The position numbers and the translations under genes are program-made. 44,833 nt of DNA, from the NCBI GenBank assembly GCA_026418155.1, contig JAOABV010000009.1:1-44833 (forward strand), written 5' to 3'. The DNA is from a candidate division WOR-3 bacterium (GTDB lineage Bacteria; Hydrothermota; Tepidihabitantia; Tepidihabitantales; CAIPLT01). Below the pieces are notes generated by a model. It had not been told where the DNA came from. It saw only the letters and a list, made by a program, of their open reading frames with translations, and did no database searches. Each line of letters starts with the position of its first letter. Within the stretch, counting starts at the first letter, position 1. Shown piece by piece: positions 24,149-33,337 of the stretch.

Positions 24149-27070
24149 CTATTTCAATATTTCTTGATACTTTTTTATAACAAACTCATTTGTTTCTATT
24201 GCCATCTTTTCTTGTAATATTAATTTTGCTTCTTTGAATTGAGATAAGACTTCTACTGCTTTTAAGCGCACACTTGGATTGGAATGTTCTAAATAGGGTT
24301 TGATGATATTAATGATTTGTGCTCGGTCATTTTTCTTTTCAATTGTATCTAATTTAGCACCTAATACTCCGATTACTCCCAAAATTTTCGGGTCATTAGT
24401 TTTTGTTAATAAAAATTTTAAGGATGAATCACCGATTGAAACTAAGGCAGATTCTGCGGACATCCGCACAGTAAAAAACCTATCATTTAACGCATTATAA
24501 AGAGCAGGAATTGCTCTTGGGTCTTTAAGTTTTGCTAAGGCTCTGGCTGAGGCAATTCGTGTTGGTTCTTCTTTATCTTTAAGATAAGGAATTATTATTG
24601 GTACAATTGATGAGTCGCCAATATCTTCAAATGCTCCAATCATTGCTCGTGCTCGAATTCGTTTCTGATGGTATGCTAAGATTAAAGAGTCAATCGCATC
24701 TATCGCTTTGATTTTACCCAGTAAATAAGCCGAATTACTCCGTGCCCATCGGTCTTTATGATACAGTGACTGGTAGAGTAATTTTTTTAATTTATTTTTA
24801 ATTAAGGTATCAGGATAACTCGTATCCTGGATTGATTTTGTCAATTCTTCAATTGCTCTTAACTCTAATCCATCTTTAGTAGCAATTTTCTTGTCAAAAA
24901 TATAATTAATTGCTTGTTCCCCGCGTTTTAGTAATTCTTTTCTTCCGGCTCTGACTCTTTTTTTTGCACTGCCAACTTCCCATAAAGATGCCTCTTTGAA
25001 CACATCTTCAATTGGTCCAGTGATTAATTTTATTGTATCTGGTTCTTCTTGAATTTCGGCTTCAAGATCTCGTGGTTTGCCTTTAATGTCAATACCAAAA
25101 CCGTAAACTGATTGCGTCCAGTTTGTATTATTCTCAGCGAAAGATTCGCGCGGATATTTATCATCGCCCTGCAAATCTAAAAAGACGCCGATGCCACCAA
25201 ATCCACGAGACCAGTTTGCCATTCCTTGACCAAAATATTTTTCTTTTGTTGTGTAAATATCATCGCCTTCATTATCAATAAACAATCCCAATGAGTTCGT
25301 CAAACCAATGCCTTGTCCACCACTTGTGACATAGTAATCATTACCTTTTTTATCAATGAGAATGCCGACTGAAAAATCATGGCCTTCACCTTGTGCTGGT
25401 CCAAATCGGGAAAAATAATGGTCATTGCCTGAACGGTCAACTAATATTCCAATTGATAGGTGAATTCCGGCACCTTGAGAGTATTGTGTGGCATTATAAA
25501 AATCATTCCCTTCCTTATCGTATAACATTCCCAGTGAATACCAATAACTTGTGCCTTGCGCGTAAACACTGCCATTATAATAATCTTGACCAGATTTATC
25601 ATAAAGCAAAGCAATACCACCACTGGCAGTTGGACGAAAACCTATAGAGAAACCTTGACTCAAGGTCCGATAATCATTGGGCAATAGTGGTTTGTGAAGA
25701 TATTTGCCACCCGCATAATATAAGTCATTGCCGTCAAAATCGGTAAGTAGTCCATATCCCCAGGTAGAACTGAACGCTTGACAATTCTCATAGCCATAAT
25801 ATTTATCATTACCTTTAATATCAGTAAGCATACCGACACCGAGATTACCGGCTCCTTCACTAAAACATCCGGCAGAATAAATGTCATCGCCTTCATAATC
25901 TAATAAAACACCTGTGCCTAATAGTCCTGCACCTAATGAATTATGAAAACTTCGGTAAGTATCATTTCCTTTTTTATCAATTAAGATGCCACAACCTATT
26001 AGTGCAGCACCAAAGTTGAATAATTTTTCAGGAGTGTCATATAAATCATTCCCTTCTAAATCGATAACAACTGAGAAAGGATTAGATAAAATGCCGATAG
26101 CACTGCCAATTCGTGCTTGATATTTGTCGTCACCTCCAATATCAATAATTAAAGCATAATTTTTGTAAGTTCGTGCGCGATATTTATCATTACCAAAAGT
26201 ATCATTTCCATAATAGACGTTATCTTCTTCACTACCAATGACAATTTTGCCCCATTTAGTCTCTTGATAAAAATAGACTGAGCCAATAATACCGTCAACA
26301 TTAAATTTTGGCAGAGAATCAAAAAATATCTTCCCTAAATCCGGCATAACATTTTCAATTCCCATAGCAACTGCTAATCCACTAAGTGCCAATGCTTTTC
26401 GGTCAATCTTGGTAAATAGTTCTAAAATCGTGTCGATTTCAATCTTTTTACTCGTATCAATCTCAATACCGAATTCTCGATGTAAAGCACCTTTCAGACC
26501 ACTTAAAGTATCTTCTTCATCACTCCACAAAACAGGTGTCATCATTAAAAGTTTATCAATTTCAGAACGAGATAAATTTCTAATGGATTGTCTTAAATAC
26601 TTATCAGCGCACTCATAACTGGCTAAAATAGTGTTTACTTTTGAAATAAGATTTCTCGATGTTTTTATATGAAGCCCAGGTTTTATATGAATCCCGGTTT
26701 TTATATGAAGCTCAATCTCTTTGTCTAATTTTTTAAGGTCTTGATGAGTAATTTCTAAGTCGATTTGATTTGATAAGAAACTCAGTTGGTTGACTATTTT
26801 ATCCTTAAAATTATCAATCTCGTTTATGCTTTTATCAAGATAATCTGGTGTTTGTAAGGGTTGGTCTAAAAGTTGGGTGACGATTTTCAGACGATAAATA
26901 CTATCCCAAGCCCACTTTTTTTCAAAACCAAGCTCTTTTTCAGTTATACTTTGAATCTGAAGACATTCATTAATCTTTTCTCGTTCAATTTTGCCAAGCG
27001 AAGGTTCAATTGCCCAAGAAAAACTAAAAATAAAAAAACTAATCCAAAGAAGGAATTGTGATTTACTCAT
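24149..27070 (-). CDS. Exported GND-Y repeat / HEAT-repeat protein
   Basis: A 973-aa protein with a signal peptide (about 1-20). Residues about 283-640 contain roughly a dozen units of about 30 aa built on G-N/D-D-x-Y and a G-x-G-x-L-x-D core (for example GVLLDYEGDDIY, GILIDKKGNDYY), probably a repetitive beta structure. Residues about 740-960 are HEAT/PBS-lyase-type helices (RASARAL-like IASARALAKLKDPRAIPAL). An 18-bp tandem triplication encodes HIKTGI/HIKPGL/HIKTSR near residues 120-137. Role unknown; likely periplasmic or surface protein interaction. It starts 6 nt after the metallophosphatase stop. Confidence 0.75.
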   Translation of the reverse strand: MSKSQFLLWISFFIFSFSWAIEPSLGKIEREKINECLQIQSITEKELGFEKKWAWDSIYRLKIVTQLLDQPLQTPDYLDKSINEIDNFKDKIVNQLSFLSNQIDLEITHQDLKKLDKEIELHIKTGIHIKPGLHIKTSRNLISKVNTILASYECADKYLRQSIRNLSRSEIDKLLMMTPVLWSDEEDTLSGLKGALHREFGIEIDTSKKIEIDTILELFTKIDRKALALSGLAVAMGIENVMPDLGKIFFDSLPKFNVDGIIGSVYFYQETKWGKIVIGSEEDNVYYGNDTFGNDKYRARTYKNYALIIDIGGDDKYQARIGSAIGILSNPFSVVIDLEGNDLYDTPEKLFNFGAALIGCGILIDKKGNDTYRSFHNSLGAGLLGTGVLLDYEGDDIYSAGCFSEGAGNLGVGMLTDIKGNDKYYGYENCQAFSSTWGYGLLTDFDGNDLYYAGGKYLHKPLLPNDYRTLSQGFSIGFRPTASGGIALLYDKSGQDYYNGSVYAQGTSYWYSLGMLYDKEGNDFYNATQYSQGAGIHLSIGILVDRSGNDHYFSRFGPAQGEGHDFSVGILIDKKGNDYYVTSGGQGIGLTNSLGLFIDNEGDDIYTTKEKYFGQGMANWSRGFGGIGVFLDLQGDDKYPRESFAENNTNWTQSVYGFGIDIKGKPRDLEAEIQEEPDTIKLITGPIEDVFKEASLWEVGSAKKRVRAGRKELLKRGEQAINYIFDKKIATKDGLELRAIEELTKSIQDTSYPDTLIKNKLKKLLYQSLYHKDRWARSNSAYLLGKIKAIDAIDSLILAYHQKRIRARAMIGAFEDIGDSSIVPIIIPYLKDKEEPTRIASARALAKLKDPRAIPALYNALNDRFFTVRMSAESALVSIGDSSLKFLLTKTNDPKILGVIGVLGAKLDTIEKKNDRAQIINIIKPYLEHSNPSVRLKAVEVLSQFKEAKLILQEKMAIETNEFVIKKYQEILK

Positions 27071-27076
27071 TTTAGG

Positions 27077-28975
27077 TTACTCAATAAATTTTAATGTTGC
27101 GAAGGATTTTGGGTTATGTTCAAAAGGAACTGAATAGATGCTTACGGTCTCTTTACGCTTCTGAAAACGGACTAAATTAAAACCCCATTCAGTAGGTGTC
27201 TTGGAACTCAAGTCTTTTAAGGGAATTGCGATTTCCAAGGTCCAGCCCTTAAAACTTTTGGTATTCATAACCTGTCCTTTAGCAATAATATTACAGTTCC
27301 ATTTTGCATCTTTTTTAGAATCATTTCCTATCAGATAACATTTTCGGTCCATTACAGCACCATTAGCATTAACAAAAAATTGATAATAAGTATCACCTTT
27401 CACATCAGGCTGAAGAATGAAATTAAGATGGTCATCGTTATAAACTTTTTCATCCCGTTCTTTAATTGTAGTCGAAATCTTTTCAATTTCGTCATCGTTC
27501 ATTTTCGCACCAAGATAAATATAATTTTCGTCATAAGCAAACTGGACTTGCCAAGGGTCAGTTAAGGATATTTTGCCGTCACTGGAACCAAAAATATAAA
27601 TTGGCTTACTTTTTTGACCGAAACGGTCTTCATTACTTTTTGAATTATCGACTGAAATCAGTTTCGGATGCCAAATTGGTTCGTCTAACTTACCATCAAT
27701 ATTAATTGGTCTTTGGGTTTTAATACAAGTCGTAGTGAGTTTGATTGGTAATAATCGCTCAAGCAGATATATCTTTTTGCTATTAGCATAGGGATAGTGC
27801 AGTTTTATTTTGGGCAAAGGATAAATACTATCGCTTTTAATGCTTGTGGAAAATTCATATAACAAATTACTATCAGGTAGAATTGTGAGAATGGGGTTAG
27901 AAGGACTTATATACCATTGGCTATTTTCAGTTATCCATTCGCATTGTGTTGTAATCGGCGTTTCATTTATATTAGTTATTTTCAGAATGATGGAATTAGT
28001 TTTATCTATTGCAAAAGGTAAAATTTCAACTGCCTGTTCAATCTTTTTTATTTCTTGAATGTCTTGTAAAGTTACAACATCAGCGTTTAACTCTGAAAAT
28101 TTCGCTTTGGATGTAACGTGGTTATCGGCTTTGATAACTTCGAGATTAACTTTATCATTTTTTACTGATTTAAATGTATCGCGGTCTTCTACTTTGATAA
28201 CTTTGATATTAACTTTATTATTTTTTACGGAAACGACACTGAAATTTTGAAATGCGCCGAGTTCTTGTTTTCGGTAAATTTTGTATCTGCTACCGGAGGG
28301 GCCGACTTGGGTATAGGTAATGCCATCCCAAATTAATTGACAATAGAAATGGTCATGTCCAGAAAAGACATAGTCAACGCCATATTTCACAAACAATTTA
28401 TGAAAAGTATCGGGCTTATTATTAATATAAGCATCTTTCCAAAACGATTTATGCATAAAACAGAAAATGGTGGCGCTCTGCTTAAGTTTACTCAGTGTCG
28501 AATTCAACCAGTTCAATTGAATAGTATCAATCTCATTAACTTTTTCTTGTCGGCTATTATCTAAGACAACAAAATGATTATTACCAATTGAAAAAGCATA
28601 ATATGGTTTTTGATAACCAATGCGATAAAGATAAATTCGAAAACTCAGAGAATCCCATATATCGTGATTGCCGGGGGTAAAGTAAAATTTCTGTTTCCAT
28701 TTACCGAGATTAGAAAAAATTGAATCCCACTCAAGGTTAATGGTAGTTTCATTTTTTGTATATCCTTCAATTAAATCACCAACATTAATAATAAAGTCTG
28801 GTTTGATGGAATCAATCGCTAAAAGTATTTGTTCAAAAATTTCTTGCTCTGCGCTACCAGTCCTATCGCCTAAAACTACAAAGGTAAAATTTTTTTTATC
28901 AACACGAGGATTTATTGTTTGACTATAGACAAAAATGGGTAATAAAAGAAAGAATATAATTTTAATATGTTTCAT
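27077..28975 (-). CDS. Secreted metallophosphatase with CBM9-like C-terminal domain
   Basis: A 632-aa protein with a signal peptide (1-19, ending VYSQ). Calcineurin-like phosphoesterase motifs occur in order: LGDRTG, NVGDLIEG, PGNHDIW and SGHDHF (about 30-215), giving a di-metal site. A beta-rich linker follows; then a family-9-type carbohydrate-binding-like domain (about 420-632) with IDGKLDEPIW, YLGAKMNDDE and WTLEIAIPL. A 63-bp tandem duplication (28129 and 28192) makes two KxDKVNLEVIK-type segments. Substrate unknown. First gene of an operon with the GND-Y/HEAT protein. Confidence 0.82.
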   Translation of the reverse strand: MKHIKIIFFLLLPIFVYSQTINPRVDKKNFTFVVLGDRTGSAEQEIFEQILLAIDSIKPDFIINVGDLIEGYTKNETTINLEWDSIFSNLGKWKQKFYFTPGNHDIWDSLSFRIYLYRIGYQKPYYAFSIGNNHFVVLDNSRQEKVNEIDTIQLNWLNSTLSKLKQSATIFCFMHKSFWKDAYINNKPDTFHKLFVKYGVDYVFSGHDHFYCQLIWDGITYTQVGPSGSRYKIYRKQELGAFQNFSVVSVKNNKVNIKVIKVEDRDTFKSVKNDKVNLEVIKADNHVTSKAKFSELNADVVTLQDIQEIKKIEQAVEILPFAIDKTNSIILKITNINETPITTQCEWITENSQWYISPSNPILTILPDSNLLYEFSTSIKSDSIYPLPKIKLHYPYANSKKIYLLERLLPIKLTTTCIKTQRPINIDGKLDEPIWHPKLISVDNSKSNEDRFGQKSKPIYIFGSSDGKISLTDPWQVQFAYDENYIYLGAKMNDDEIEKISTTIKERDEKVYNDDHLNFILQPDVKGDTYYQFFVNANGAVMDRKCYLIGNDSKKDAKWNCNIIAKGQVMNTKSFKGWTLEIAIPLKDLSSKTPTEWGFNLVRFQKRKETVSIYSVPFEHNPKSFATLKFIE

Positions 28976-28981
28976 AGAAGT

Positions 28982-29009
28982 ATTATAGATATTTTTAAGA
29001 TATGGTCAA
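28982..29009 (-). promoter_or_regulatory. Promoter of the metallophosphatase operon, leaderless type
   Basis: Minus strand: TTGACC (29009-29004), 16-bp spacer, TATAAT (28987-28982), 6 nt to the ATG at 28975. Confidence 0.8.
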
Positions 29010-29564
29010 GGTCTGGTAAATACTGTTCCAAAGAATTCTATTATTTTTGTTTGATTAATAGAATATAATCAAGTTTTGTGTAAAATTTGATAGTGTTTTA
29101 CTTATATCTGTATCCCAGCAGTATCGGGGCTAGGGTCGGGTTAGCCTAATCTTGGCCAACAGCCAGCACAGAACAAAGACTGTCTTATCCGATAATCGGC
29201 ATACAAGGTTGCATACCAGTTAGGCTTATTTGTCTATTAAAATGTCTCGGAAGATTTATCGTTAGAAAAAATAAACTTTTACTCTGACATTCTATTGTAT
29301 GAAATCTTCTTTTCTATTTCATAGGTTGTTTCTAAGATATTTTGCATCAAACTATAAGGAAAACTCTGAAGTTAAATCAGAAAGAAAGTTTAAGTTGCAA
29401 GGTGTGACTTTTTTAGTGTTTATTGATATGAGCGTTCTTGAAAAGTAGTGCTTGAGGCACGTATCTGTATCGGTGAAACATAGAAAAAATAAGAAAATAT
29501 TCAGTAAGTTCAATTTATAATTGTAGTAAGAATTGATTTTTACAGGATTCTTCGATATTAATTC
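29010..29564. other. Divergent intergenic region
   Basis: About 555 bp between two divergent promoters. A GC-richer patch at about 29110-29230 (containing GTATCGGGGCTAGGGTCGGG) stands out from the AT-rich background and might be a dispersed repeat or a structured RNA; I cannot assign it to a family. No protein frame is convincing. Confidence 0.4.
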
Positions 29565-29592
29565 TTGACTTATAGATTTTTCAGAATAGAAT
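29565..29592 (+). promoter_or_regulatory. Promoter of trmI-btu operon, leaderless type
   Basis: TTGACT (29565-29570), 16-bp spacer, TAGAAT (29587-29592), 7 nt to the ATG at 29600. Confidence 0.7.
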
Positions 29593-29599
29593 TGGGATT

Positions 29600-30385
29600 A
29601 TGTTAAAGGTTGGTGACTTAGTCTTGCTTTATCATAATGAGCGAGCAAAATATCTTATTGCTGTTCAAGACAAAGGGCATTTTTCAACTCACAAAGGAAA
29701 TATTGACTTTGCCGAGGTTCTACATAAGAGTTTTGGTGAGGTTATAAATACTCATACAGGTATTCCATTTTTTATCCTAAGACCAACCTTGGCTGATTTG
29801 TCGATGAAAGTTAGAAGGACAACAACAATAGTTTATCCGAAAGATGCTGGACTAATGCTACTGAGAAGTTTTGTTTATCCTGGAGCACAGGTGATTGAAA
29901 CCGGCACCGGTAGTGGTGCTTTGACTGCAATTCTTGCGACTTATGTGCAACCTTATGGGAAAGTTTATTCTTATGAAGTCCGACAGGATTTTTCGGATAA
30001 TGCTAAAGAAAATCTAAAACGATTAGGTTTAGATAATTATGTTGAGTTTTATGTTCGTGATGTGGAAAAACAAGGATTTGAGCAAAAAGAGGTTGATGCG
30101 GTTTTTGTTGACCTGCCAGAGCCCTGGATTGCCATCAGACCGGCTTTTGATGCCTTAAAAGGTGGTTCTTCATTCTGTTCATTAAGTCCAAATACCGAGC
30201 AAGTTAGAAAGACAAAATCAGTTTTAGAATTAGAAGGTTTTGTCAGAATTAAAGTGGTTGAGATTTGGGAACGGGAACTTTTAGTCAGAGTTACCGGCAC
30301 AAGACCAGCCGAACGGATGGTTTCCCATACCGCGTATCTGGTATTTGCACAGAAAGGACAGAGAATAATAAAAAGTAATGTGTAG
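29600..30385 (+). CDS. trmI: tRNA (adenine-N1)-methyltransferase, TrmI family
   Basis: SAM-dependent enzyme making m1A58 in the T-loop of tRNAs. The 261-aa product has the N-terminal beta domain (GDLVLLYH, then PFFILRPTLADL), motif I ETGTGSGALT (about 98-107), acidic post-I residue in YEVRQD, and the motif IV DLPEPW. Family length is about 250-280. Opens a plus-strand gene set that continues with a B12-type importer; there is no obvious functional link. Confidence 0.92.
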   Translation: MLKVGDLVLLYHNERAKYLIAVQDKGHFSTHKGNIDFAEVLHKSFGEVINTHTGIPFFILRPTLADLSMKVRRTTTIVYPKDAGLMLLRSFVYPGAQVIETGTGSGALTAILATYVQPYGKVYSYEVRQDFSDNAKENLKRLGLDNYVEFYVRDVEKQGFEQKEVDAVFVDLPEPWIAIRPAFDALKGGSSFCSLSPNTEQVRKTKSVLELEGFVRIKVVEIWERELLVRVTGTRPAERMVSHTAYLVFAQKGQRIIKSNV

Positions 30386-30490
30386 TAAGCGAGAGCAATG
30401 GATAAATGTTAAGATCAGATAACACTCAATAAAATGATTGGCAATGGGAGAATTGTGCTTGATATTATGACTAATCATAAAATGGCTCGC

Positions 30491-31402
30491 ATGTCAACGC
30501 ACCGTAATCTCAGCGCACTTTGTTGGTACTCAAAATGGAGAAATAATTATGGCTTCATTTTGCATTACATTTTGATATTTTCATTTTTCATTGTGTGTTT
30601 GGTCCGATGTTCCAGTTCAACCAATAAAGTTACCGGTAAACGCATTGTATCATTAGTTCCCAGTGTCACAGAAATTATATATGCTTTGGGTCGGGATAGT
30701 CTTTTAGTGGGCAATACAATCTATTGTGATTATCCTGAACCAGCAAAAAAGATTTATAAAGTTGGTGATTTTTCTAATCCTTCTTTAGAAAAAATTCTTA
30801 AAAGAAAACCAACATTAGTATGTGCAACTTTGCCTGAACAAAAGAATATTGTGGAACAACTGAAAAGATATAAAATCCCAGTTTTTTGTAGTAAGCCTAG
30901 TTCAATTGATAACCTGTTTCAGGAGATGATTGCGATTAGTAAATTAGTGGATGCTGAAGAGCAAGGTAAGATTTTAGTTTCCGCACTTAAAAACAGGTTG
31001 ATTGAAATTGCTAATAAGCATAATATTATTGATTCGCCCAAAGTCTATATTGAAATTGCCGGAACTCCAATAATGACTATAGGTAATCTTTCTTATATTA
31101 ATGATTTAGTTCGATATGCTGGAGCAATTAATGTCTTTGCCGATGTCTCAAGAGAATATTTTGTAACTAATAGCGAAGAATTAATAAAAAGAAATCCAGA
31201 TATTATATTGATATTACATCCTTCAGCAACAAAATCGCAAATCAGAAAAAGAGTTGGTTGGTCACAGATTTCTGCTATTAAAAAGAATCGTATTTATGCC
31301 GAATTAAATCCTGATTATTTTTTTCGGCCTGGACCACGATTTATTTTGGCCGTAGAAGAATTAGCTAAGATTGTCTATTCAACTTCTAAAAAACGGAAAT
31401 AG
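30491..31402 (+). CDS. btuF: Substrate-binding protein of B12/siderophore-type ABC importer
   Basis: Periplasmic binding protein of the BtuF/FhuD class: RIVSLVPSVTEIIYALG opening, DYPEPA, the long linking helix and a C-terminal FRPGPRFILAVEELA. A hydrophobic segment (ILIFSFFIVCLV) followed by RCSSS suggests a lipid-modified cysteine, but R at -1 is a poor lipobox. The start is uncertain: 30491 is a compromise, with ATGs at 30434, 30467 and 30482 also in frame and no Shine-Dalgarno at any. Ligand may be a corrinoid, haem or siderophore; the gene symbol follows the operon class. Confidence 0.8.
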   Translation: MSTHRNLSALCWYSKWRNNYGFILHYILIFSFFIVCLVRCSSSTNKVTGKRIVSLVPSVTEIIYALGRDSLLVGNTIYCDYPEPAKKIYKVGDFSNPSLEKILKRKPTLVCATLPEQKNIVEQLKRYKIPVFCSKPSSIDNLFQEMIAISKLVDAEEQGKILVSALKNRLIEIANKHNIIDSPKVYIEIAGTPIMTIGNLSYINDLVRYAGAINVFADVSREYFVTNSEELIKRNPDIILILHPSATKSQIRKRVGWSQISAIKKNRIYAELNPDYFFRPGPRFILAVEELAKIVYSTSKKRK

Positions 31403-31448
31403 TGATTTGAAGAAAAAGTTTAATTTTTAAGATGGTCATATAATTCTC

Positions 31449-32405
31449 TTGACGAAAAAAAGCACGAAAGGAACATATTCTGTAATTTTATTAATTATTT
31501 TATTGCTTGTGGCAATAATCGTGTCTTTTGGTTTGGGCCCAACAGGATTTTCACTATCCGACCTAAAAATACCTATTGAAATTCGTTTGCCAAGGATTGT
31601 TTTAGGAATTTTTGCCGGCGGGATTTTATCCTTAGTAGGTGCTACTTTACAAGGACTTTTACAAAATCCACTGGTTGACCCATATACTTTAGGCATTGCC
31701 AGTGGCGCAAGTTTTGGTTCTGTCATCGGGTATCTGTTTGGTCGATTTGGGGTTTTTACAATACCAGTCTTTGCTTTTTTAGGCGCATTCATAACAATTT
31801 TTTTGGTTTATAATTTAGCATTAGTTCAAGGCAAAATTACTAAAATTAGTTTGGTTCTGGCTGGTGTGATAATGAGTTTTCTTTTTTCTGGACTGGTTAT
31901 GCTTTTAATGGTTTTAATAAAAAGACCGCTACCAGAAATTATTTATCTTCTTATGGGACGATTGAATCTTGTCTTTACCACAGAATTATTAGTTTTATTT
32001 ATTGTTATTGTTATTTTAGCAGTACCGGTAACGCTATTCATTTTTAGTAAATGGCGCTCACTAAATATACTATCAATGAATGAAGAAGTTGCTGAGAGTT
32101 TAGGGGTTGATACTCAAAAATTAACGCGTAATATTTTTGTCACTTCATCTTTTCTTATTGCCTCGGTCGTATCATTTACCGGTGCAATTAGTTTTATTGG
32201 TTTGTGTGTTCCTCATATTGTGAGAATGATTTATGGTCCCGACCATTATAAAGTTTTGCCATTGTCATTTTTATTAGGAGCAAGCATCTTAATTTTTACA
32301 GATTTAATTGCACGAAGTATTGCGCGGATTGAACTACCAATAAGTGTTATCACCGCTTTATTTGGAGTCCCATTTTTCATCTATTTGTTAAAAAAGAAAT
32401 TATAG
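31449..32405 (+). CDS. btuC: FecCD/BtuC-type ABC importer permease
   Basis: A 318-aa inner-membrane permease with about nine hydrophobic helices. Family motifs: RLPRIVLGIFAGG, LSLVGATLQGLLQNPLVDPYTLGI, and the coupling-helix region near AESLGV, then SFIGLCVPHIVR. The start is a TTG with no Shine-Dalgarno; no in-frame ATG lies before the first helix. It follows btuF by 46 bp and precedes the ATPase gene. Confidence 0.9.
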   Translation: MTKKSTKGTYSVILLIILLLVAIIVSFGLGPTGFSLSDLKIPIEIRLPRIVLGIFAGGILSLVGATLQGLLQNPLVDPYTLGIASGASFGSVIGYLFGRFGVFTIPVFAFLGAFITIFLVYNLALVQGKITKISLVLAGVIMSFLFSGLVMLLMVLIKRPLPEIIYLLMGRLNLVFTTELLVLFIVIVILAVPVTLFIFSKWRSLNILSMNEEVAESLGVDTQKLTRNIFVTSSFLIASVVSFTGAISFIGLCVPHIVRMIYGPDHYKVLPLSFLLGASILIFTDLIARSIARIELPISVITALFGVPFFIYLLKKKL

Positions 32406-32408
32406 CGT

Positions 32409-32465
32409 ATGTGTAATAGCATTAAAAATATTAGTTTTCGTTATGGAAAGAAAGAAGTTTTATGA
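32409..32465 (+). pseudogene. 5' fragment of a duplicated ABC ATPase gene
   Basis: An ATG at 32409 opens MCNSIKNISFRYGKKEVL followed by an in-frame TGA. The same part of the intact ATPase just downstream reads MFSIELKDITFRYRENEIL. The next codons after the TGA give EIS, as in the true gene (KIS). The rest is not homologous. This is a decayed head of a second ATPase gene, or a diverged duplication. Confidence 0.6.
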
Positions 32466-32531
32466 GAAATCTCAAAGAATATTCGTTCTTGCTATAAAAG
32501 AAGGAAATATTATCAGAAATCTCAAAGAATT
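32462..32531 (+). repeat. 20-bp direct repeat before btuD
   Basis: AGAAATCTCAAAGAAT follows TATG at 32461 and TATC at 32511, with a 50-bp period. It lies between the ATPase fragment and the intact btuD start, suggesting a local duplication event. Confidence 0.6.
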
Positions 32532-32551
32532 GTTAAAAAGAATTGTAGAAT

Positions 32552-33325
32552 ATGTTTTCAATTGAATTAAAAGATATCACTTTTCGCTATAGGGAGAACG
32601 AAATCTTATCAAAAATTTCATTAACTATTAAACCAGGTGAGTTTTTTGGTATTATTGGACCAAATGGTGCGGGCAAAACAACTCTTTTGAAATTAATTGC
32701 TGGTCTGTTAAAACCCAATTCAGGTGAGATTAAAATCTTGGGTGAAGCCCTGCATTCATTAGCTTTAGAAAAACGGGCTAAATTGATAAGTTATGTACCC
32801 CAAGAAAATTTCTTTTATTTTGACTTTTCGGTATTAGATATTGTTCTTATGGCAAGACATCCTTATCTTAAACCCATGGAACGTCCCAAAAAAACTGACA
32901 TCGAAAAAGCATTAGAAGCCCTGAAGATTACCGATGCTCTGGAACTAAAAGACCGAAATATTATGGAGATTTCATCCGGAGAGCGACAACGCGTAGTCTT
33001 AGCGCGAGCATTAGCATCTGAACCGGAAATTTTATTATTAGATGAACCGACTTCTTATCTTGATATGACACATCAGATTGAAATTATTAAAATCCTAAAA
33101 CGGCTTAATGCAGACGGATTGACAATTGTCTTTTTATCCCATGATATTAATCTTACAAGTCTTGTTTGCGATCGAATTTTGCTACTTCACCAAGGTAGGG
33201 TAGTTGCTTGTGACGAACCACCAAAAGTTATTATTAAGGAAATAATTCAAAATGTTTATAGCATCTCGCCAGATATAATTGAGCATCCTAAAATTAAAAG
33301 ACCACAAATTGTTCTTCCCTACTAA
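32552..33325 (+). CDS. btuD: ABC importer ATPase, BtuD/FhuC class
   Basis: Cytoplasmic ATPase of the importer formed with the two preceding genes. Walker A GPNGAGKT (36-43), Q-loop (VPQENF), signature SSGERQRV (about 138-147, S replacing the usual L), Walker B ILLLDEPT, D-loop SYLD and H-loop FLSHD. Length 257 aa is normal. No Shine-Dalgarno is seen at the ATG. Confidence 0.93.
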   Translation: MFSIELKDITFRYRENEILSKISLTIKPGEFFGIIGPNGAGKTTLLKLIAGLLKPNSGEIKILGEALHSLALEKRAKLISYVPQENFFYFDFSVLDIVLMARHPYLKPMERPKKTDIEKALEALKITDALELKDRNIMEISSGERQRVVLARALASEPEILLLDEPTSYLDMTHQIEIIKILKRLNADGLTIVFLSHDINLTSLVCDRILLLHQGRVVACDEPPKVIIKEIIQNVYSISPDIIEHPKIKRPQIVLPY

Positions 33326-33337
33326 TTACTCAAAATA

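Noticed and set aside
30386-30490. Cobalamin riboswitch before btuF
   Set aside because: The spacer is too short and lacks the B12-box; ligand of the importer is therefore not proven by regulation.
31439-31444. TATAAT 4 nt before the btuC TTG start as another leaderless promoter
   Set aside because: No -35 box at acceptable spacing, and the gene lies within an operon.
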